Assembly (NCBI GenBank): GCA_002721895.1
Contig: PBLV01000025.1
Coordinates: 12,878 to 18,258, forward strand
Length of the DNA: 5,381 nt
DNA from: Verrucomicrobiales bacterium
GTDB taxonomy: Bacteria > Verrucomicrobiota > Verrucomicrobiae > Limisphaerales > UBA1100
Reading direction: 5' to 3'
This document shows positions 1-5,381 of this stretch, piece after piece (position 1 is the stretch's first letter; each line of letters starts with the position of its first letter). The position numbers and the translations under genes are program-made. Below the pieces are notes generated by a model. It worked only from the letters and a program-made list of their open reading frames with translations, made no database searches and had not been told where the DNA came from.

Positions 1-135
1 GCCGGCAAGCCGATGGAGGTGTTTAACCTCAAGGCTGATCCATTCGAGAAAGAGAATCTCGCAGCCAAGCGGCCCGAACTGGTGCGTAAGTTTGAGGGAA
101 TTATTAAGGAAGCGCACGTGCCCTTGCCGCGTTAG
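1..135 (+). CDS. Probable sulfatase, C-terminal end (partial, 5' truncated by window)
   Basis: Frame 1 is open from the left edge to a TAG stop at 133-135 and gives 44 residues. The segment MEVFNLKADPFEKENLA matches the C-terminal subdomain of type I (formylglycine) sulfatases. There a strand of the form 'LYNLxxDPxExxNLA' is followed by a helix beginning near 'xPELVxxF', seen here as RPELVRKFEGI. The catalytic N-terminal domain, including the CxPxR-type maturation motif, lies outside the window, so activity and substrate cannot be judged. Family members are usually exported enzymes of roughly 450-550 residues that remove sulfate esters, often from polysaccharides in PVC bacteria. The stop lies 47 bases before the next gene on the same strand, so co-transcription is possible. 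The same C-terminal pattern also occurs in related alkaline-phosphatase-fold hydrolases. The family call is inferred from this short motif alone. Confidence 0.75.
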   Translation, partial: AGKPMEVFNLKADPFEKENLAAKRPELVRKFEGIIKEAHVPLPR

Positions 136-182
136 ATTGAATTGAATGTGCAAATTATCATTCGTGATGTAAGCTTTTTTCA

Positions 183-2600
183 ATGAATCGATGGATTTCT
201 TTTTTGGCGTTCTGTTCTCTTGTGTTGTGTGCACGGGCGGATGAGGAGTTTAAAAAAGAGATTCGGCCGATCCTGCAAAAGCATTGTTTTGGATGCCACG
301 GAGAGAAAAAGGAGAAAGGGGATCTTCGGTTGGATACGCTTGATCCAGATATTGTGCGGGGCACCTCGGCAGAGCGGTGGCATGATGCATTAAATAAAAT
401 TAATTTAGGAGAAATGCCCCCTGAAAAGGAACCCCCATTAACGGCTGCTGAAAGAAGGAGGTTAACCAGTTGGATTACTCAGCGCCTCAAGGCGGCTGCT
501 GATATTCGGAGCAATGCAGGTGAGCAGGCGGTATTAAGACGCCTCAATCGTACTGAATATCAATATACAATGACCGATCTCTTGGGGTTGGAAATGAATT
601 ACAGTGAGAACTTACCATCTGATGCTTCCTCACCAGAGGGCTTTAAGAATAACGGTGCTTCCCTAGGAATGGCCGCGCTGCAAATTGAAACCAGTCTAAA
701 AACTGCAAGGAGAGCATTCGATTCTATCCTAATGGATGGAGATGGAAGGCAGGTCAAAAGAGAAGTTACCCAAATCAATCAGATAAAAAGTAAAATAAGA
801 GGTCCATTGTCTAAGAATTTCATTGGCATTCCATCGGGCCGTCTAGGGCGGGTTAACTATTGGCATGGATCTTTTCAGGACCTGCCTAGGAAAGGTAGAT
901 TTAGTATTCGAGTAAAGGCCTACACGGACAGAAAATTGGGCCAGCCCGCACCTATCCTCTCTGCTCAGTATGGATATTTTGTTTCCGGATTAACCCTTAA
1001 TATAATAAGCGATGCTGGGAAAATTGCGATTACCTCGAGCTCGCCTCAGTACTATGAGATTTCTGGTCTCTCCGAGTTCTTTCCTCAGCCGGCCGCTAAT
1101 GTTCCAGATGATAAATTAAAAGGAATTATTTCCCTCAGAAACGCCCTCCAAGACGGCGAATCACCGCCTAGGGCAATCGATAAGGTAATTGAGGTAAAAA
1201 ATAATAAAGGCAAGGTCACAAAACGGAAGGTCAAGGTTTACCCAGAGGATCCTGATTTTCCCAGGATTATCATCGAATCTGTGGAGTTCGTTCGTAATGA
1301 CTACCCGTCTTGGCCTCCCCCTCTGCATCAAAGAATCATTCATGAAGACGAGGACTTGACTGATTCAAAGGACTTAAAAAACATAATGAGCCGATTCCTG
1401 CATCGAGCCTGGAGGCGTTCGGTAAGTGAGAAAGAAATAAATAAATGGTTGGCTCACTACGAGTTCATTCGTAAGCAGACGGATACACCTGTTTCGGCTC
1501 TCAAAGAAACCTTGTCTGCCGCCTTGGCTTCTCCTCACTTTCTGTATCTGAGCGAGCCTTTCAACTCCGATAAGCCAAGAAAGCTCAATGCTCATGAGTT
1601 AGCCGTTAGGCTATCCTATTTTCTTTGGAGTTCGATGCCTGATGAAGAATTATCTGCCCTGGCTGATTCCGGTCGTCTTCTGGAAGGCTCCGTGTTGAAA
1701 GGACAGTTTGAGCGGATGTTAAAGGATTCGAAGTCCGACCGATTCGCTAAGGAGTTTTGTGACCAGTGGCTAGATCTAGAGGGAGTCGATAGAGTTGCCA
1801 TTAATCCTCAATATTACAGGAGCTTTGACAACCGCTTGAAACCGGACATGGTTGGAGAGACTCGAGCTTTCTTCAGGGAAATCCTCCGTAGTAACACCTC
1901 GGCTCTGCAATTTATTGATGCAGATTTTACCATGCTTAACGCATCTCTAGCCAAACATTATGGGTTGGAGGGACCTAAGTCTCAAAAATTTGAGCGAGTT
2001 CCTCTTCGAGGGACTGGTAGACCGGGAGGCGTGCTGGGGCATGCTTCCACTCACTTGGCAGGATCTGATGGAGCGGACTCCCATCCGATCAAACGTGCGG
2101 TTTGGATTAGAGAACGGTTGCTTCATGACCCACCCAATCCTCCTCCTCCAGATGTCCCCGGTGTGGAAGAAAGTGTACCTGACTTTGATAAGCTTTCCGT
2201 TCGAGAACAACTTGCTGTTCATCGCAAAAAAGAGGCTTGCGCAGATTGTCACCGCAGTATCGACCCATGGGGAATTGCTCTTGAGAGATACGATGCGATT
2301 GGACTGCAAAGGGAAAAGACTGCTCGTCGAAAGAAACCCGTTTCCGCTGAAACTATTCTGCCGGGAAATCATGAAATCTCTGGGTTGGCTGATCTCCAGA
2401 AATACCTGCTCAATCAAAGGCGCGAGCAATTTGCCAAAGCATTGGTAACTAAATTACTGACCTATGCTCTGGGCCGCTCCTTGAAACTGGCCGATGAACC
2501 CTTGATTGAAGAGCTTAGTGCCAAGTTTGCAAAGGACGACTACCGGCTTTCTGGTTTGATGGGGAATATTGTTATAAGCGGACCTTTTTTATCGCGGTAA
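183..2600 (+). CDS. Exported cytochrome c-like protein, PSCyt1-DUF1587-DUF1595-DUF1592-DUF1588-DUF1585 architecture
   Basis: An 805-residue protein, complete and of normal family length. The N-terminus is a Sec signal peptide with a hydrophobic core at residues 5-16 and a probable signal peptidase I site after ARA (17-19). LVLC at 13-16 is a poor lipobox because L precedes the Cys. Domains in order: PSCyt1 at about 21-100, with haem motif CFGCH at 35-39 and candidate axial Met78 in GEMPP; DUF1587 at about 119-182 (RRLNRTEYQYTMTDLLG); an unassigned region at about 183-400; DUF1595 at about 403-463; DUF1592 at about 468-595 (HELAVRLSYFLWSSMPDEEL); DUF1588 at about 603-710, with the proline run PNPPPP at 651-656 and a second haem-type motif CADCH at 686-690; and DUF1585 at about 730-803. 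The mature protein has only five cysteines: two in each CxxCH, plus Cys526. The ATG at 183 is fixed by an in-frame TGA at 165-167 with no other start between. No Shine-Dalgarno sequence is visible. The protein is inferred to carry one or two covalent haems outside the cytoplasm and to act with the DUF1552 protein next door. Its reaction is unknown. Confidence 0.95.
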   Translation: MNRWISFLAFCSLVLCARADEEFKKEIRPILQKHCFGCHGEKKEKGDLRLDTLDPDIVRGTSAERWHDALNKINLGEMPPEKEPPLTAAERRRLTSWITQRLKAAADIRSNAGEQAVLRRLNRTEYQYTMTDLLGLEMNYSENLPSDASSPEGFKNNGASLGMAALQIETSLKTARRAFDSILMDGDGRQVKREVTQINQIKSKIRGPLSKNFIGIPSGRLGRVNYWHGSFQDLPRKGRFSIRVKAYTDRKLGQPAPILSAQYGYFVSGLTLNIISDAGKIAITSSSPQYYEISGLSEFFPQPAANVPDDKLKGIISLRNALQDGESPPRAIDKVIEVKNNKGKVTKRKVKVYPEDPDFPRIIIESVEFVRNDYPSWPPPLHQRIIHEDEDLTDSKDLKNIMSRFLHRAWRRSVSEKEINKWLAHYEFIRKQTDTPVSALKETLSAALASPHFLYLSEPFNSDKPRKLNAHELAVRLSYFLWSSMPDEELSALADSGRLLEGSVLKGQFERMLKDSKSDRFAKEFCDQWLDLEGVDRVAINPQYYRSFDNRLKPDMVGETRAFFREILRSNTSALQFIDADFTMLNASLAKHYGLEGPKSQKFERVPLRGTGRPGGVLGHASTHLAGSDGADSHPIKRAVWIRERLLHDPPNPPPPDVPGVEESVPDFDKLSVREQLAVHRKKEACADCHRSIDPWGIALERYDAIGLQREKTARRKKPVSAETILPGNHEISGLADLQKYLLNQRREQFAKALVTKLLTYALGRSLKLADEPLIEELSAKFAKDDYRLSGLMGNIVISGPFLSR

Positions 2601-2616
2601 TATAGTCAAATGTGTA

Positions 2617-2639
2617 TCCTCCAAATACAATTTGTAGGG
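2617..2639 (+). promoter_or_regulatory. Possible hairpin masking the ribosome binding site of the DUF1552 gene
   Basis: Within the 46-base gap, CAAAT (2622-2626) pairs with ATTTG (2630-2634) around a three-base loop, ACA. Beyond one C/T mismatch (2621/2635), T2620, C2619, C2618 and T2617 pair with A2636, G2637, G2638 and G2639, the last as a wobble. This buries the first four bases of the AGGGAG ribosome binding site. The pairing is seen directly in the sequence. A role in lowering or timing translation of the second gene is inference, and a stem this short and AT-rich could arise by chance. Confidence 0.3.
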
Positions 2640-2641
2640 AG
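2636..2641 (+). promoter_or_regulatory. Ribosome binding site of the DUF1552 gene
   Basis: AGGGAG sits 5 bases before the ATG at 2647. It supports that start over the in-frame ATG at 2668 (Met8). It is the only convincing Shine-Dalgarno sequence at the three starts in the window. Confidence 0.8.
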
Positions 2642-2646
2642 TTTCC

Positions 2647-3984
2647 ATGAATCAAAATCCATCTCAAATGAATCGTAGAACCATGCTAAAAGCAGCAGGC
2701 ATTTCGCTTGCATTACCTTGGATGGAATCGCTGGGTGCTCAAGATAAATCACCGTCCAAGAGGTTTTGCTCTATATATTTTCCTTACGGGGTAAGCCTTC
2801 CCAATCAGAATAGTGAATTTGGTCATTGGAACTGGTTTCCCAAAGGAGAGGGAAAGGATTTCACTTTTAACAAATCTCTGGCGCCCCTAGAGCCTTTTCG
2901 TAATCAGGTCACTGTTCTAGGAGGTCTCTCCCATCCAAAAGTACGGCGCATTGGAGGCCACGATAGTGGAGATACTTTTCTAACTGGCGAAGAAATGAGT
3001 TTGAGAGCTACCGGGCTTAAAAATTCGATTTCCCTAGATCAATTTATGGCTCAAACGCACAGGCTTGGTGCGAGCACTCGTTTTAGCAGCTTGGCTCTTT
3101 CCTCGGACGGAGGTGTTGGTATGCCTACACGTGCCAACACCCTTTCTTATTCAAGTAGCGGTCAGCCTATTCCTTCATTCAATCGCCCGGCGATTGTCTT
3201 CGAGCGTTTATTCGGTTTAAAGGGAGATTCGATTGAAGCCCAGAGAAAAGGCCTCACCCGCACCGGAAGTCATTTGGACTTGCTGCTCGATGAGGCCAAG
3301 AGTTTACACCGTAAATTAGGTAAGAACGATCAGGACAAGCTTGATCAGTACCTCACCTCGGTACGTGAAATTGAGCAGGACGTGGAACGCTCCGCACGTT
3401 GGCTTGATATGCCTAAGCCTAAAGTTAATGCAGAGAAACTTGCCCTTGATGCGGATAACGAAACTCCAGGCAAATTGATTTACACCATGCTTGACCTTAT
3501 CGCGTTGGCTTTCCAGACGGATTCAACTCGGTTTGTCACCTACCAGTTAGCGAGCATGCATGGAGCCATTTCCATCGCCAATAAATTTCCTTCTTTGCTT
3601 GGCTTCGCTAAGGATGCTCACGGTTTAGCCCATGGTGCGGGGAAAGGTAAAGGAGCAGAGAATAGGGGGAAATGGGATCTCTACCAGACCGAATGCCTTA
3701 CTTACCTCATCAAGCGATTGAGTGAAATGAAGGAAGGCGATGGGTCAGTTCTCGATAACACCTGCATTTTTTACGGAAGCAGCAATAGTAAGACTCATAA
3801 CAATACCAATTACCCATTGATCCTCGCTGGTGGTAAAAACATGGGCTATAAGCACGGGCAATATCTCAGGTTTGGCAATGATGTGCCTCTTGCTAACTTA
3901 TTTGTCACCATCCAAAGAAGAATGGGTGTAAAGGCTGATTCTTTTGCTGATAACACCGGTGACCTAGATGAGTTTGTTGCATAG
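2647..3984 (+). CDS. DUF1552 (HXXSHH family) protein with twin-arginine signal
   Basis: A 445-residue protein, complete and typical in length for DUF1552. The N-terminus has a Tat-like signal: NRRTMLK at residues 9-15, then a short hydrophobic stretch AAGISLALPW (16-25), with possible cleavage near GAQ at 30-32. Export in a folded state outside the cytoplasm is therefore likely. Family features include KRFCSIYFPYGV (about 38-49), where DUF1552 proteins usually have an 'F..NG' segment; GGHDSGDTFLTG (103-114); and a C-terminal block YGSSNSKTHNN...LILAGG (about 376-396). At the position where I expect the family's namesake H-x-x-S-H-H, this protein reads HGLAHG (325-330), so Ser becomes Ala and the last His becomes Gly. 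It follows the cytochrome-like gene after 46 bases, the usual pairing in Planctomycetota and Verrucomicrobiota, which argues for one operon and a shared periplasmic task. No enzymatic activity is established for the family. The distantly similar DUF1501 proteins belong to the alkaline phosphatase/sulfatase fold, but a link to DUF1552 cannot be shown here. Confidence 0.93.
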   Translation: MNQNPSQMNRRTMLKAAGISLALPWMESLGAQDKSPSKRFCSIYFPYGVSLPNQNSEFGHWNWFPKGEGKDFTFNKSLAPLEPFRNQVTVLGGLSHPKVRRIGGHDSGDTFLTGEEMSLRATGLKNSISLDQFMAQTHRLGASTRFSSLALSSDGGVGMPTRANTLSYSSSGQPIPSFNRPAIVFERLFGLKGDSIEAQRKGLTRTGSHLDLLLDEAKSLHRKLGKNDQDKLDQYLTSVREIEQDVERSARWLDMPKPKVNAEKLALDADNETPGKLIYTMLDLIALAFQTDSTRFVTYQLASMHGAISIANKFPSLLGFAKDAHGLAHGAGKGKGAENRGKWDLYQTECLTYLIKRLSEMKEGDGSVLDNTCIFYGSSNSKTHNNTNYPLILAGGKNMGYKHGQYLRFGNDVPLANLFVTIQRRMGVKADSFADNTGDLDEFVA

Positions 3985-3989
3985 CGCTA

Positions 3990-5381
3990 ATGATTACCCT
4001 TAGCGGTGTGGAGAAATCTCATGGCGGGCGTACGTTGTTCAGTGAGGTTTCGCTGCAACTAAATCGAGGCGATCGCTTAGGATTAGTTGGCCCCAATGGT
4101 GCAGGTAAGACAACGCTCTTCAATCTCATCCTCGGAGAGGAATCTACGGACTCCGGCACAGTCGATCTGCAACGCAACCTCGATCTGGGGTTTCTTCCAC
4201 AGGAAAGTTTGCCGGTAGATGACGAAACCGTTTTGGAGCTCGCTATCTCTGTACGGCCAGGCTTTCTTAAAGTGCATCGGCAGATTCTTAATGGCGATCA
4301 TGTGGAGCCAGAGGCTTACGAGCTGTACAACGAGGTTGGTGGTGGTCAATTGGAAGCCAAGGCCAAGCGCATACTGGCAGGCTTGAGCTTTCGAGAAAGC
4401 GACTTTGACCGGCCGGCTACAGAGATGAGTGGAGGTTGGATTATGCGCGCCCACCTCGCGCGACTGCTGGTGCAGGAGCCTGATCTGTTGATGCTAGATG
4501 AGCCGACCAACCATCTGGATCTTGAAGCGCTAATTTGGGTGCAGAGTTATCTCAAGAATTATCCCGGCGCCATCCTGATGATCTCGCACGACCGCGAGTT
4601 TCTCAACCAGCTCGTGCACGGTATCCTTGAACTGCGGCGCGAACGGCTCTTTCGTTGGACGGGTAATTATGACTCGTTTCTGGAACAACGAAATGCTCAT
4701 GAATCGCAACAGCAGGCTGCCCACAAAAATCAACAACGACAAATTGATCACCTGCAATCCTTCGTCAATCGTTTTGGGGCAAAGAATACCAAGGCAACGC
4801 AGGCTAAGAGCAAGCAGAAGCAGATTGACCGACTGAAGGCTGACCTTGTGGATTTACCACAGGGCGAGGATCGTCGTATGAAGGGGTTTCGGTTTCCTCA
4901 GCCTGAGCGGAGCGGGCAGCGTGTTCTTACGCTAAAGGGCATAGATTTTGCCTATGGGGAAAACACTGTTTACAGCGGCATGGAATGTGAGGTGGAGCGT
5001 GGCCAACGCACCGTTCTCGTTGGCCCCAATGGAGCAGGGAAATCAACCCTACTGAAACTTATGGCCGGTGTTCTCGAGCAACAGGCTGGTGATCGTGAGT
5101 TAGGGCATAAAGTTAAGGCGGGGTATTTTTCGCAGAACCGAGTGGATGTGCTCGATACCAAAAGCACAGTGCTCGAGGAGGCGATGAACACGCCCGAGGC
5201 ACTCACTGAGGAGCGTGCCCGGACAATTCTTGGCTCGTTTCTTTTTCGCGGAGACGATGTCTTCAAGCCGGTAGGGGTGCTCAGCGGTGGGGAAAAGAGC
5301 AGGTTGGCGTTGGTGAAGTTGCTGCTTGATCCGCCTAACTTATTGTTGATGGACGAGCCAACCACGCACCTTGATATGGCC
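3990..5381 (+). CDS. ABC-F family ATPase (partial, 3' end beyond window)
   Basis: 464 codons are present and the frame is open at the right edge. Families of this type usually run to about 530-650 residues, so the end of the second nucleotide-binding domain (H-loop) and any C-terminal extension are missing. Domain 1 has Walker A GPNGAGKT (34-41), Q-loop Gln71, signature MSGGW (146-150), Walker B with catalytic Glu171 in DEPTNHLD (170-177) and H-loop His200. A charged helical linker (about 231-297) contains LQSFVNRFGAKNTKATQAKS, like the tRNA-contacting linker of YheS/YdiF-type proteins. Domain 2 has A-loop Tyr322, Walker A GPNGAGKST (345-353), signature LSGGE (431-435) and DEPTTHLD (455-462). 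There are no membrane segments, so it is a cytoplasmic soluble ATPase. Known ABC-F proteins bind the ribosomal E site and relieve stalled translation or confer antibiotic resistance. The exact subfamily is unsettled. The start MITLSGVEKS is the usual ABC-F N-terminus. It lies 5 bases after the previous stop, and the ATG has no clear Shine-Dalgarno, so translational coupling is plausible. Confidence 0.95.
   Translation, partial: MITLSGVEKSHGGRTLFSEVSLQLNRGDRLGLVGPNGAGKTTLFNLILGEESTDSGTVDLQRNLDLGFLPQESLPVDDETVLELAISVRPGFLKVHRQILNGDHVEPEAYELYNEVGGGQLEAKAKRILAGLSFRESDFDRPATEMSGGWIMRAHLARLLVQEPDLLMLDEPTNHLDLEALIWVQSYLKNYPGAILMISHDREFLNQLVHGILELRRERLFRWTGNYDSFLEQRNAHESQQQAAHKNQQRQIDHLQSFVNRFGAKNTKATQAKSKQKQIDRLKADLVDLPQGEDRRMKGFRFPQPERSGQRVLTLKGIDFAYGENTVYSGMECEVERGQRTVLVGPNGAGKSTLLKLMAGVLEQQAGDRELGHKVKAGYFSQNRVDVLDTKSTVLEEAMNTPEALTEERARTILGSFLFRGDDVFKPVGVLSGGEKSRLALVKLLLDPPNLLLMDEPTTHLDMA

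Noticed and set aside
132..161. Possible promoter for the cytochrome gene: TATCAT at 156-161 as a -10 box
   Set aside because: Five of six bases match, but no good -35 box lies at the right distance (TTAGAT at 132-137 matches three of six), and the region is AT-rich, so chance matches are expected.
156..180. Small stem with a TTCG loop (157-160 with 165-168) followed by six T bases (175-180), as a possible terminator of the sulfatase gene
   Set aside because: The stem has only four to five weak pairs, six bases separate it from the T run, and the next start codon follows at 183. It is too weak to call an intrinsic terminator.
213..230. Lipoprotein signal (LVLC at residues 13-16) in the cytochrome-like protein
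   Set aside because: The residue before Cys is Leu, which does not fit the lipobox, and a good signal peptidase I site (ARA) follows at once.
1947..2448. Overlapping open frames of about 160 codons on both strands inside the cytochrome gene
   Set aside because: Both lie within the strongly conserved DUF1592/DUF1588 coding region of the 183-2600 gene, show no recognisable domains and look like shadows of the true frame.
4083..4454. Minus-strand open frame of 123 codons under the ABC-F gene
   Set aside because: It is antisense to the Walker A to signature region of a clear ABC-F gene and shows no recognisable motif.
4970..5365. Minus-strand open frame of 131 codons, rich in Ser and Arg
   Set aside because: It is antisense to the second nucleotide-binding domain of the ABC-F gene. 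Its composition is typical of a reverse-complement shadow.

Overview
This 5.4 kb window reads entirely on the + strand and is nearly all coding. It looks like part of a Planctomycetota or Verrucomicrobiota (PVC superphylum) chromosome. The main clue is the side-by-side pair of a large exported cytochrome-like protein (PSCyt1/DUF1587/DUF1595/DUF1592/DUF1588/DUF1585 architecture) and a DUF1552 (HXXSHH) protein. Such pairs occur in many paralogous copies in these phyla and are rare elsewhere. The end of a sulfatase gene just upstream fits the same group, whose genomes are rich in sulfatases. A mid-range, uneven base composition and weak Shine-Dalgarno use at two of three starts fit as well. I cannot assign a genus.

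Layout: (1) bases 1-135 are the last 44 codons of a probable sulfatase, open at the left edge. (2) A 47-base AT-rich gap follows. (3) Bases 183-2600 encode an 805-residue Sec-exported protein with one N-terminal and one C-terminal CxxCH haem-type motif. (4) A 46-base gap holds a good ribosome binding site and a small hairpin that could mask it. (5) Bases 2647-3984 encode a 445-residue Tat-type exported DUF1552 protein. (6) After only 5 bases, an ABC-F family ATPase starts at 3990 and runs off the right edge, with 464 codons present. No stretch over 300 bases lacks a gene. I found no RNA genes, CRISPR arrays, insertion sequences or obvious repeats.

How they may work together: the cytochrome-like protein and the DUF1552 protein almost certainly form a functional pair outside the cytoplasm, one carrying haem and the other being a Tat-exported partner. 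Their reaction is not established. The adjacent sulfatase suggests, but does not prove, a role in using sulfated polysaccharides. The ABC-F protein is a cytoplasmic, ribosome-associated housekeeping-type ATPase. It is probably only a transcriptional neighbour, and its composition differs from the pair.

The nearest thing to an undescribed system is the cytochrome/DUF1552 pair. In this copy the HXXSHH motif that names the DUF1552 family appears altered.
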